From: a bacterium
GTDB lineage: Bacteria > Blakebacterota > Blakebacteria > Blakebacterales > Blakebacteraceae
Assembly (NCBI GenBank): GCA_025774205.1
Contig: JALGWK010000117.1
Span: 1 to 15,634, forward strand
Direction of reading: 5' to 3'
Length of the DNA: 15,634 nucleotides
Below the pieces are notes generated by a model, which ran no database searches, had not been told where the DNA came from, and saw nothing but the letters and a program-made list of their open reading frames with translations. Positions 8,043 through 15,318 of this stretch are shown here, piece after piece. A program made the translations under genes and the position numbers. Position 1 is the first letter of the stretch. The number at the start of each line of letters is the position of its first letter.

Positions 8043-8632
8043 CAGGCCTCCTCATCCCCGCCGAACTCGGACAGCACCGGGCCGGCAACCTGCTGCTTGA
8101 TGGTGTGGTCCCGGACGAACCTGGCGCCGTCGGCGAAGGTCTCCCGCAGCGGTGCCAGGGCGGGTGAGTCGAAATCATCCACGAATTTCTGTCCCGGGCT
8201 GTTCATCTCGGTACCGGCGATCACCGGCAGGTTCCGTTTCCGGGCCGCTTCGACGATGGCGTGGAGATTGTCGATCTTCATTCGGCGCTCCCCGGGATCG
8301 GCCAGGTTCCAGTTGCGGTCGGGGATCACGTTGAGAACCACGATGCCCAGGTCAAGGAGGAGGTCGAGGAATCGGTCGGGGTCGCGCTCACCCTCCGAGG
8401 TGCCGTCGAGCCAGGCCGCGCAGGGCAGTGCGGAGCATTCCTCGATGAAACGGATGAATGTCTCTGCCGGCGGAAAGGTGTCCGGTCCCGGCCTGAGGTA
8501 ACCGATCCCCCCCTGCTTGACGAGTCGGGCGCGAAGCCAGTTCAGGAATCCGGGATCGGAGGCGGTCGACCACGCGGGACCGTCGGGAACATGGGGAACT
8601 CCGGGAATTTTCGGGACTCTCTCCTCCAGCAT
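8042..8632 (-). pseudogene. PHP-domain protein, C-terminal part (frame-shifted by a 44-bp duplication)
   Basis: 196 residues that continue the PHP protein whose N-terminal part is at 8542-9336. Recognisable pieces: GGIGYLRPGPDTFPPAETFIRF, LPCAAWLDGTSEGERDPDRF, an LGIVVLNVIPDRNWN strand and, near the C-terminus, LPVIAGTEMNSPGQKFVDDF. The last resembles a PHP-type metal-site strand (AGTEMN). The ATG at 8632 lies inside the second-read copy of the duplicated unit and would allow a restart only if ribosomes reinitiate. With one copy of the repeat removed, this frame joins exactly to the N-terminal part to give one chain of 416 aa. It ends TGATG with the dehydrogenase gene. Confidence 0.75.
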
Positions 8633-9336
8633 CCCCGACCAGCCGGGGGAATTTTCGGGACTCTCTCCTCCAGCATCCCCGACCAGCCGGTGGCGGGATC
8701 TGCGAATGCCTCCGCGGCGCGGAGGGCATAGGCCTGCACGATATGCCGTTCGGTCGGGGTGGCCGAGGGGGAGAGGGGGAGTACTTCGCAGTCGTAATCG
8801 ATGGCCACTTCCGGCAGGCGGGTATTGATCCGTTCCACCAGGTTCCGGTTGCGGGCCTGGGCTCCTGAACGGAGCAGCTCAAGTGTCGGTCGGGCCGCGG
8901 CGACCGGATCGGTACCGGTGAAGCCGATCCCCACCATGTAGGCCACGCCTGGTTCACCCGGGGAATTGATGACCACGTCGGCCAGTTCAGGCATCCAGAC
9001 CCGGGTCTCGATCCCTGCCGTGCCGTGCACTCCCGCCATTTCGCAGGCAGCCAGGAATTCGTCAACCCCGTCGAGGAGGTCGAAGTCGACCAGGCCCATC
9101 AGGCCGATCCCCTCCCGCCGGGCGATCCAGGCCAGGGCTGAAGGAGAGAATCCATACGCGTTGTAGGAGTGGAAGGAATGACAGTGGAGATTCGAGTCAC
9201 TGGTGAGGGGAGGGCAGGTGAGCACCCCCTCATCGACCAGTGCGAGCAGGGCCTGAAGAGCATGGCTGCGCACCGCCGGATCGAAACTGTTCAGTTCCGC
9301 TTCAAGCTCCCCGATGCGTTCCTCATGCTGCTTCAC
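8542..9336 (-). pseudogene. PHP-domain metal-dependent phosphoesterase, N-terminal part
   Basis: First gene of the operon. PHP enzymes are metal-dependent phosphoesterases; the substrate here is unknown and a sugar phosphate would be a guess from context. After an N-terminal helix (about 1-40) come the PHP metal motifs: LHCHSFHS at 50-57 with H51, H53 and H56, LVDFDLLDG at 82-90, and TAGIETRVW at 106-114 with E110. The start is the GTG at 9336, the only start codon after an in-frame TGA six codons upstream, with only a weak ribosome site. The authentic coding ends near GMLEERVPKIP; the remaining ~35 residues (PAGRGCWRRES onward) are a frame-shifted tail created by a 44-bp tandem duplication, and translation stops at 8542. 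If translation ended here, polar effects on downstream genes are possible. Confidence 0.8.
8603..8690. repeat. Perfect 44-bp tandem duplication inside the PHP gene
   Basis: Two identical 44-base units, 8603-8646 and 8647-8690, each beginning GGGAATTTTCGGGACTCTCT and ending GACCAGCCGG. Forty-four is not a multiple of three, so the second unit shifts the PHP reading frame. Deleting either copy restores a continuous protein. Identity of the copies implies a recent event, or an assembly artefact. Confidence 0.97.
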
Positions 9337-9387
9337 AGTACGTTCCCATCAACAGATCCACAGGCTGCTTCACGGCCCGTTCTCATC
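9327..9387. repeat. Imperfect 24-bp direct repeat at the operon leader
   Basis: GCTGCTTCACAGTACGTTCCCATC at 9327-9350 recurs at 9364-9387 with 20 of 24 bases the same (period 37). The first copy covers the PHP start codon; the second lies in the leader and overlaps one arm of the inverted repeat at 9375-9398. It may be an old duplication of the translation start region or a pair of regulator sites. Confidence 0.6.
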
Positions 9388-9398
9388 CCTGAACGGGC
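9375..9398. promoter_or_regulatory. Perfect 8-bp inverted repeat, candidate operator or leader hairpin
   Basis: GCCCGTTC (9375-9382) and GAACGGGC (9391-9398) are perfect inverted copies separated by 8 bases. It lies about 40-60 bases upstream of the PHP start, inside the predicted leader of the catabolic operon. It could bind a dimeric regulator such as the DeoR protein at the end of the operon, or fold as an RNA hairpin. No T-tract follows on either strand, so a simple terminator is unlikely. Confidence 0.45.
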
Positions 9399-9423
9399 AG
9401 GCTCCCAAGTTCCCCACGCGAGG

Positions 9424-9448
9424 CGGCAGGCCGGTACATACCCTGCCG
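9424..9448. promoter_or_regulatory. 7-bp inverted repeat in the divergent intergenic region
   Basis: CGGCAGG (9424-9430) and CCTGCCG (9442-9448) flank an 11-base spacer. The centre is about 50 bases from that of the inverted repeat at 9375-9398. A regulatory role is suggested only by position between the predicted promoter and the first gene. Confidence 0.3.
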
Positions 9449-9466
9449 GGCCACCTGGTCAGTCAT

Positions 9467-9500
9467 GCACGATAATGTTGTATTTTGCCCGATAATGTGG
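9467..9500. promoter_or_regulatory. Two direct repeats 20 bp apart over the predicted operon promoter
   Basis: GCACGATAATGTTG (9467-9480) and GCCCGATAATGTGG (9487-9500) match at 12 of 14 positions with a 20-base period, about two helical turns, so both would face the same side of DNA. One copy fills the spacer of the predicted minus-strand promoter and the other lies around its expected transcription start, a good place for a repressor. Confidence 0.45.
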
Positions 9501-9510
9501 ATTCAGTCAA
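9482..9510 (-). promoter_or_regulatory. Predicted sigma-70-type promoter of the catabolic operon
   Basis: Read on the minus strand, TTGACT (9510-9505) is followed after 17 bases by CAAAAT (9487-9482): 5 of 6 and 4 of 6 matches to the consensus hexamers. Transcription would begin near 9475 and give a leader of about 140 bases before the GTG at 9336. Prediction by eye only. Confidence 0.4.
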
Positions 9511-9575
9511 GACCGGTCTGTCGTGATTCCAGTTGTGTTCACTGGGACGGGAAAGCTGAGGTGGAGGCGTCTACT

Positions 9576-11810
9576 ATGATGGATCAACAGGTAGGTCATT
9601 ATAAGATCCTCGAAAAGATCGGCTCAGGCGGTATGGGCGAAGTCTGGCTTGCCGAGGATACCCGCCTGGAGCGTAACGTCGCCCTGAAATTTCTTCCTGC
9701 TGAAGCTGTCTCTGAGGAGGAACAGATCCGGTTCATCCGCGAGGCCAGGGCGGCATCGGCCCTCGACCATCCCAATATCTGTACTATCCATGAAGTCAAT
9801 GAGAGCGATAAGGGCCAGACTTATATCGCCATGGCCTACTGTGATGGTGATACGGTCAAAGAGAAAATCGCCCGGGGTCCTCTGACAATCGAAGACGCCC
9901 TCGATATAGCCATACAGACGGGGGAAGGACTCGCAAGGGCCCACAAGGAAGGGATCATCCACCGCGACATCAAGCCTGCCAACGTGATTGTCACAAAGGA
10001 TGGTCTGGCCAAGATCGTCGACTTCGGCCTGGCGAAGCTTTCGGGGTCCACTCAGCTCACCAGGACAGGTTCCTCGATAGGCACGGTGGCCTATATGTCG
10101 CCCGAGCAGGTGCGGGGAGATGAGGTGGATCACAGGGCCGATATCTGGTCACTGGGAGTAATGCTTTATGAGATGGTGACCGGACAGCTGCCCTTCCAGG
10201 GTGACAAAGAAACAGCCGTGATGTATTCGGCTTTGAACGAGGATCCTCAGAGCCTGGTCTCTATTCGGGAAGATATCCCTCGGGGTCTGGAAGAGGTCGT
10301 TGGCAAAGCCCTCGTGAAAGATCTGACCAATCGATACCAGGGCATACAGGAAATGGTTGAGGAACTGAGCAAAATCTCAACCGATGAGACTGGACAACAG
10401 GAGTGGGAGAAATCGATCGTCGTTCTGCCGTTTGAGGATATGAGTCCGGATAAAGACAACGAATATTTCAGTGATGGTCTGACTGAAGAGATCATCACTG
10501 ACCTCTCGAAGATTCATTCCCTGAAAGTTATTTCACGCAATTCCGCCATGACGCTCAAAGGCACCGGAAAGACCACCAAAACTATCGGACGGGAGTTGAA
10601 TGTGCAGTACGTCCTGGAAGGGAGTGTGCGGAAGGCGGGAAATAACCTCAGAATCACAGCTCAGCTCATAGATGCTACAGATGATGCTCACGTTTGGGCT
10701 GAGAAGTACAGCGGAACACTGGATGATGTATTCCAAATCCAGGAGGAGGTATCACGCTCAATAGTCGATGCTCTCAAACTGAAGTTGAGTCCTGAAGAGG
10801 AGCGAAAGATTATTGAGCGACCGACAGATGATATTCAGGCCTACGAAGTTCACCTCAGAGCCCAGTATGAAATGCTGCGTTTAACAGAGGAAGGATTGGA
10901 GCGTGCGCTGCAGCTTATTACGGATGGATTGGATGCCGTAGGTGACAATGAAATCCTGTATGCAGATATGGGGCAGGTATACCTGTGGTATGTTGATGCT
11001 GCGATCAAGAAAGAAGAAAGTTATTTAGACAAAGCAGAAGAATATGCACAGAAGGTGTTTACTCTCAACCCTGAGTCCTCCCATGGTCATCTCCTGAGGG
11101 GATGGATCCATAAGCGACGAGGGAATATTCCGGATGCGGTCAGAGAGCTTCAACAGGCACTCACCATCGATCCCAATAATCTGGCTTCTTTGCAGCATCA
11201 AGCATGGATTCTTATTTCTATGGGCAAAGGAATGGCCGTCAGGCCGTTAGTGGAGAAGCTGGTGGATATTGATCCATTAACTCCCATGAATCATATGATG
11301 GTCGGAGTGAATGAACTGATGGATGGCAAATTCAGCTCAGCCCTTGAACCATTAGGTAAATCTCACCAACTGGATAGGGAAAATCCGATATTCCGGTTCT
11401 GGTATGCCAAGGGATTCGCTTATGAAAGTCGTTATGATGAAGCGTATACACTTCTTAATAGTATTGAACAGGACGCACCACAGACCTTCTGGGCTCAGCT
11501 CAGCGGATTTTTCAGGAATGCGTTACAGGGCAGGAAAAACGAGGCCCTGCAGTCGGTAACGGAAGAATTCAGGAGTCTGATGCGGGAGGATGAGATATTC
11601 CCTCTCTGGATGGCGGAAAGCTATTCCTTGATCGATGAGAGAGATGAGGCCATCAACTGGCTGGAAAGCGGTACGAAGTATGGTTTTATCAATTACCCCT
11701 TTCTCAACGAATATGATCCGTTTCTCGAGAACATCCGCGGTGAGGAGCAATTCAATAAGCTCATGGAACGGGTAAAACATGAGTGGGAGCATTTTGAGGT
11801 CGTGCTCTGA
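9576..11810 (+). CDS. Cytoplasmic Ser/Thr protein kinase with TolB-like (FlgO) domain and TPR tail
   Basis: 744 aa from the ATG at 9576, chosen because GGTGGAGG lies eight bases upstream and the kinase fold starts at once (HYKILEKIGSGGMGEVWLAE at 8-27). An open frame continues upstream to 9465 but looks non-coding. Kinase domain ~8-268: K38 in VALKF, HRDIKPANV from 129 with catalytic D131, DFG at 149-151, activation segment with several Ser/Thr (LTRTGSSIGTVAY), and MSPEQVRG. It has all catalytic residues, so should be active. Next, ~279-405, comes the TolB N-terminal/FlgO-like domain (SIVVLPFEDMSPDKDNEYFS, GLTEEII, YVLEGSVRK, RITAQLIDA, HVWAEKY), then helical TPR-type repeats (~420-744). No transmembrane helix is seen between kinase and tail, unlike many Hanks-type kinases. 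This architecture is known in Acidobacteria and related phyla. Divergent from the catabolic operon; substrates unknown. Confidence 0.93.
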   Translation: MMDQQVGHYKILEKIGSGGMGEVWLAEDTRLERNVALKFLPAEAVSEEEQIRFIREARAASALDHPNICTIHEVNESDKGQTYIAMAYCDGDTVKEKIARGPLTIEDALDIAIQTGEGLARAHKEGIIHRDIKPANVIVTKDGLAKIVDFGLAKLSGSTQLTRTGSSIGTVAYMSPEQVRGDEVDHRADIWSLGVMLYEMVTGQLPFQGDKETAVMYSALNEDPQSLVSIREDIPRGLEEVVGKALVKDLTNRYQGIQEMVEELSKISTDETGQQEWEKSIVVLPFEDMSPDKDNEYFSDGLTEEIITDLSKIHSLKVISRNSAMTLKGTGKTTKTIGRELNVQYVLEGSVRKAGNNLRITAQLIDATDDAHVWAEKYSGTLDDVFQIQEEVSRSIVDALKLKLSPEEERKIIERPTDDIQAYEVHLRAQYEMLRLTEEGLERALQLITDGLDAVGDNEILYADMGQVYLWYVDAAIKKEESYLDKAEEYAQKVFTLNPESSHGHLLRGWIHKRRGNIPDAVRELQQALTIDPNNLASLQHQAWILISMGKGMAVRPLVEKLVDIDPLTPMNHMMVGVNELMDGKFSSALEPLGKSHQLDRENPIFRFWYAKGFAYESRYDEAYTLLNSIEQDAPQTFWAQLSGFFRNALQGRKNEALQSVTEEFRSLMREDEIFPLWMAESYSLIDERDEAINWLESGTKYGFINYPFLNEYDPFLENIRGEEQFNKLMERVKHEWEHFEVVL

Positions 11811-11828
11811 TCGGCATGTTCCTTCGGG

Positions 11829-11858
11829 TTGACGGTGATGCAGGACTCGACGTAGTAT
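11829..11858 (+). promoter_or_regulatory. Possible promoter for the SnoaL-like gene
   Basis: TTGACG (11829-11834) and TAGTAT (11853-11858) with an 18-base spacer match 5 of 6 and 4 of 6 consensus bases. It lies in the 134-base gap after the kinase gene. Weak: the gap may also be crossed by read-through from the kinase. Confidence 0.25.
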
Positions 11859-11944
11859 GACTCGCTGCCCACCCATCTACGCCACAATGTTATATATCGA
11901 CTGTTGTCAGCTACCACATCTGTATCGACCGGAAGGACTGAGTG

Positions 11945-12328
11945 ATGAGCACAGAAACACGTACTGCCATTGAAGCGGTTGATAACGCATTCATGACCAT
12001 GTTCGGCAACGGTGATGCTGCCGGCATGGCGGGACTCTACACACCTGATGGGCAGCTTCTACCGCCAAATAGTGACTTTGTTACCGGACAGGAGGCGATC
12101 CAGGTATTCTGGCAGGTTATTTTGGATATGGGACTGACGGGAATCAGGCTGGAGACAGCCGAGCTTACCGATTTCGGTGACACTGCTCTTGAAATCGGGC
12201 GTTACACTCTGTTCGCCGGGGATGACAACATCGCAGATTCCGGCAAGTACGTTGTTTTCTGGAAGAACCAGGACGGCGAATGGAAGTTGCATCAGGACAT
12301 GTGGAATACAAGCGCTCCAGCGGAATAG
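11945..12328 (+). CDS. SnoaL-like / DUF4440 NTF2-fold protein
   Basis: A 127-aa cytoplasmic protein, no signal peptide or membrane segment. The pattern is typical of small SnoaL-like/DUF4440 proteins: an N-terminal helix with ...AIEAVDNAFMTMF, the GDAAGMAGLYTPDGQLLPPN segment, a GQEAIQVFWQ helix, and C-terminal strands ending in YVVFWKNQDGEWKLHQDMWN. The NTF2 fold is used by ketosteroid isomerases, polyketide cyclases and many binding proteins, so the family does not give a reaction. The start is ATG 11945, seven bases after GGAAGGA; a GTG directly before it (11942) is the alternative. It follows the kinase gene on the same strand and may be co-expressed. No partner can be named. Confidence 0.85.
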   Translation: MSTETRTAIEAVDNAFMTMFGNGDAAGMAGLYTPDGQLLPPNSDFVTGQEAIQVFWQVILDMGLTGIRLETAELTDFGDTALEIGRYTLFAGDDNIADSGKYVVFWKNQDGEWKLHQDMWNTSAPAE

Positions 12329-12367
12329 TGACTTAGCAGATTTCCTGACAGGTTGTAGTCGGTAACA

Positions 12368-12410
12368 TGCTCATCTGCTCTGAAAAGTAATATTATTCGT
12401 CAGGTGAGCA
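12368..12410. terminator. Hairpin between convergent genes, possible terminator
   Basis: TGCTCATCTG (12368-12377) can pair over ten bases with CAGGTGAGCA (12401-12410), with one G-U pair on the plus strand and a 23-base AT-rich loop. It lies between the convergent SnoaL-like and REC-histidine kinase genes. The lack of a clear T-tract and the large loop make it a weak intrinsic terminator; the rest of 12329-12448 shows nothing else. Confidence 0.3.
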
Positions 12411-12448
12411 GGTCTTTATCAGTGGGTTAAGGGGGCTAGCTTATACTA

Positions 12449-13588
12449 TTAATCGCCCTCCTGCTTCGGCAGAGTGCACATAAAACGGCTTCCCTTGCCC
12501 AAAGTACTTTCGACCCGGATTTTCCCTCCGTTTTTCTCGATAAATTTCTTGCACAATATCAATCCCAGGCCGGTGCCTGTTTCCTCTGACGTTCCCCTGG
12601 TTGTATAGTGAACATCTATCCTGAACAGTTTTTCAATGTCATCTTTTCCCATACCGATACCTGTGTCAGATATGATCAGTTCAACAAATTCGTCGGAGTC
12701 CCGGGCTGATATCCTTACCTCCCCGCCGTCAGGAGTATATTTCAGTCCGTTTGATATCAGATTTCTCACTATTATGTTTATCATGTTCTCATCTGCATAA
12801 ACAAATGATGGCTTTTTGATCTCTGAATGCAGACGCACGTTCTTCTTCAGGGCTGTATCATTTAATATCTCTATATTTTCTTTAACTATATTACGTATAT
12901 CTATTTTACACGGACTCCACTGAATCTGTCCCGTCTGTGATCGTGCCCATTGTACAAGGTTCTCCAGTAAGTTGGAGGCTTGTTTTGTTGAGTCGAATAT
13001 ATGCTGAACAATTTCTTTAATTTTCTCTTCTTCATATTTATCATAGTTCAATAATAATAATTGCGAAAAACCGATCAAAATATTGAACGGATCCTTCAGA
13101 TCATGGTGTACAATAGAAAAAAACCTGTCCTTTGCCGCAATTGCTTCGCGCAATTGTTGTTCTTTCAATCTCAATGATTCATGGGAATGTTTCAGGTCCA
13201 GATGGGTATTAACCCTGACCAGTAATTCCTTTGCATTAAACGGCTTTGTTATGTAATCGACTGCCCCCAGTTCAAATCCCTTGATAATGTCATCTGTTTC
13301 TATTTTGGCAGTAAGAAATATGATTGGAATATCTTTGGTGTCGGGGGACTCTTTCAGGCGCTTACAGGTCTCGAAACCATCGAGTTCAGGCATCATTATA
13401 TCCAGCAATAGTATGTCCGGTTTTACCTCCTCTACAGCACTGAGAGCTTCCAACCCATTTCTGGCGACAGATATCTGGTAATTCTCCTTCATCAGTATCG
13501 ACCCTAATACCTGGATATTCTGCTGGGTATCATCAACAATCAGTATCATAGAATTGTGTTTGTCGAATCCCGCTGTCGTATCAGTCAT
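12449..13588 (-). CDS. REC-histidine kinase (receiver domain fused ahead of a kinase core)
   Basis: 379 aa, soluble. An N-terminal receiver domain (~13-133) has acidic residues D19/D20, phospho-acceptor D63 in LLDIMMPELDG, T93 and K115 (TKPF). A short helical linker leads to a HisKA domain with FFSIVHHDLKDPFN (156-169; presumed phospho-His H162), then HATPase_c (~230-375) with N280 in NLISNGLKYTP, DTGIG at 308-312 and GTGLGL at 338-343. No sensor or membrane domain: its input is phosphoryl transfer to the receiver, so it probably works downstream of the hybrid kinase encoded 59 bases upstream. The start ATG at 13588 has GAGGT upstream. The output partner is not in the window. Two-component proteins with this REC-first layout are common in environmental bacteria. 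Confidence 0.95.
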   Translation of the reverse strand: MTDTTAGFDKHNSMILIVDDTQQNIQVLGSILMKENYQISVARNGLEALSAVEEVKPDILLLDIMMPELDGFETCKRLKESPDTKDIPIIFLTAKIETDDIIKGFELGAVDYITKPFNAKELLVRVNTHLDLKHSHESLRLKEQQLREAIAAKDRFFSIVHHDLKDPFNILIGFSQLLLLNYDKYEEEKIKEIVQHIFDSTKQASNLLENLVQWARSQTGQIQWSPCKIDIRNIVKENIEILNDTALKKNVRLHSEIKKPSFVYADENMINIIVRNLISNGLKYTPDGGEVRISARDSDEFVELIISDTGIGMGKDDIEKLFRIDVHYTTRGTSEETGTGLGLILCKKFIEKNGGKIRVESTLGKGSRFMCTLPKQEGD

Positions 13589-13647
13589 TACTTATTACCT
13601 CAATGCAACATTAATTATCAGGGATAATGATCTCATAAGCTCTACGT

Positions 13648-15318
13648 CTACTCTGAAATATGTTTCTTGATAGCATGGATCAGTCCAGGCAGTTCTTCGA
13701 GTGTTTCGTGAACTTTATCGAGATCAAACATTGTTACATGCTTCTGGAGGAGATTAACCCATGATGTGAAGGGGGCATATTCATGTTTATTGCTTAACTC
13801 GAGGTTCCGCCGGGTAAAGTCGCTGATATCTGTTATTACAGAGCTGTTTTTGAGTTCCTCCCAGATCGGATGGATCTCTGTTTCCAATATCTGAGCCAGT
13901 TCCGGCAGATTTTCTAAAGCAGTGTCAGAATGGACTTCACTCGATGTCACCCCCTCAGGTTCGAGGGATTCAGAAACGGCTGGTACAGGCTCTGGTTCTG
14001 CCACAGTATGGTCCAGGAACTTCATCAGCTCGGCAACCAGATCCATTTTGCTTACCGGTTTTCGCAGGTATCCGTCGCATAATTCCCGGATTGCTTCTTC
14101 TGATTGCTTCATTACAGCAGCAGTCAGCGCAATAACCGGAATGTTACCTGTTTCAGGAGTTTCTTTGCTTATCTTTGCAGCTTCATATCCATCCATAACG
14201 GGCATTTTCATATCCATAAGCACAAGGCCTGGCTTATGTATCCTGATACATGCCAGTGCTTCCTCTCCATTCTCAGCTTCGAAAATGGTAAAATCGTACG
14301 GTTCCAGATATCCGTTTACCAGATTACGGTTAATGGCTACATCATCGACTACCAGGATGGAGGCGTGGTCAAAGACTACTGATTCCACGTCGATTCCCAG
14401 TTCGCGCTCCAGCTCTGATTTTGAAACCGAAGCGACATCAACATGTTTCAATACAACGTTGAATGTACTGCCTTTCCCCACCTCACTCTCGACCGATATT
14501 TCGCCCTTCATCATCTCAATGAGCTTTTTTGTAATGGCCAGGCCGAGTCCCGTCCCTCCGTACTGGGCGAAGCTCTGTCCTTTCTGTTGTTCAAAAGCGT
14601 CAAAGATCTTTTCCATCTGATCCTCCGGTATTCCAATACCGGTATCTGCAATTGAGAAAACCAGGTCCAGTTTGCTCCGGTCCTCTTCCGGGTACCGATT
14701 ATAAACCGAGAGCTTTATATATCCCCCATCGGTGAATTTCACAGCGTTTCCCACCAGATTAAGGAGAACCTGCCGCATACGTACTTCATCGAGGATAAGC
14801 ACGCTCGGCAGGCTCTCATCGATATCAATGATAAAATCGATGCCTTTATCTCTGATCCGTTGCGAAAAAACATGCTTCATTTCCAGGAAAACTGATTGCA
14901 CATCGACGGCCTCATATTCGAGTTCCAGTTTGCCCGTCTCCACCTTGGTCAGGTCAAGGATATCATTGATCAGTCCCAAGAGAGATTTACCACTGGTCTG
15001 GATAGCTGAGAGATACTCCAGGTGCTGTTCGTCATCAATCAAACCGCTCAGAATTTCTGTAAAACCGAGTATCGCATTCATGGGTGTTCGTATTTCGTGG
15101 GACATATTTGCCAGGAAGATACTCTTGGATTGATTTGCTTCTTCTGCTGCCTCCCGGGCTATATCAAGCTCACGGTTCGTTGCTTCAATTTCCTCGTGCA
15201 AGGTCTGGAACAGCCACCTCTGCTCCAGCAATACTCGATTCTCTTTAAGCCTCTCAAATTCATGCTTAAGTACCCGCAGTTCTTTCTGCAGTTGTTTTAT
15301 CTGATCGTCGGCCGACAT
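13648..15318 (-). CDS. Hybrid sensor histidine kinase, FIST-associated (NahK/VpsS-like arrangement)
   Basis: 556 aa, no membrane segment and no PAS domain. A charged coiled coil (~5-66) precedes HisKA with FLANMSHEIRTPMNAILGF (68-86; phospho-His H74), HATPase_c (~170-292; N191 in NLVGNAVKFT, D225 in DTGIGI, GGTGLGL at 254-260), and a receiver domain (~319-437; D325/D326, phospho-acceptor D369 in LMDMKMPVMDG, K420 in RKPV). The last ~95 residues (ELAQILETEIHPIWEELKNS... FDLDKVHETLEELPGLIHAI) form a helical segment often found after the receiver in such kinases; it has no evident HPt phospho-histidine motif. It starts with ATG at 15318, sharing one base with the FIST stop (TAATG), so the two are coupled. 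With no sensor domain of its own, the FIST protein is the likely signal input. Confidence 0.95.
   Translation of the reverse strand: MSADDQIKQLQKELRVLKHEFERLKENRVLLEQRWLFQTLHEEIEATNRELDIAREAAEEANQSKSIFLANMSHEIRTPMNAILGFTEILSGLIDDEQHLEYLSAIQTSGKSLLGLINDILDLTKVETGKLELEYEAVDVQSVFLEMKHVFSQRIRDKGIDFIIDIDESLPSVLILDEVRMRQVLLNLVGNAVKFTDGGYIKLSVYNRYPEEDRSKLDLVFSIADTGIGIPEDQMEKIFDAFEQQKGQSFAQYGGTGLGLAITKKLIEMMKGEISVESEVGKGSTFNVVLKHVDVASVSKSELERELGIDVESVVFDHASILVVDDVAINRNLVNGYLEPYDFTIFEAENGEEALACIRIHKPGLVLMDMKMPVMDGYEAAKISKETPETGNIPVIALTAAVMKQSEEAIRELCDGYLRKPVSKMDLVAELMKFLDHTVAEPEPVPAVSESLEPEGVTSSEVHSDTALENLPELAQILETEIHPIWEELKNSSVITDISDFTRRNLELSNKHEYAPFTSWVNLLQKHVTMFDLDKVHETLEELPGLIHAIKKHISE

Noticed and set aside
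9510-9519. Ten-base palindrome AGACCGGTCT upstream of the kinase
   Set aside because: Too short and unsupported by flanking symmetry to call an operator.
9465-9575. Upstream extension of the Ser/Thr kinase to an ATG at 9465
   Set aside because: The extra 37 residues have no kinase similarity, lie over the promoter repeats, and the ATG at 9576 has a good ribosome site and immediate kinase fold.
13614-13628. Inverted repeat ATTATC-AGG-GATAAT between the two kinase genes
   Set aside because: Short, AT-rich and with a three-base loop; it shares GATAATG with the repeats near 9.48 kb, but such a short AT-rich match is expected by chance.
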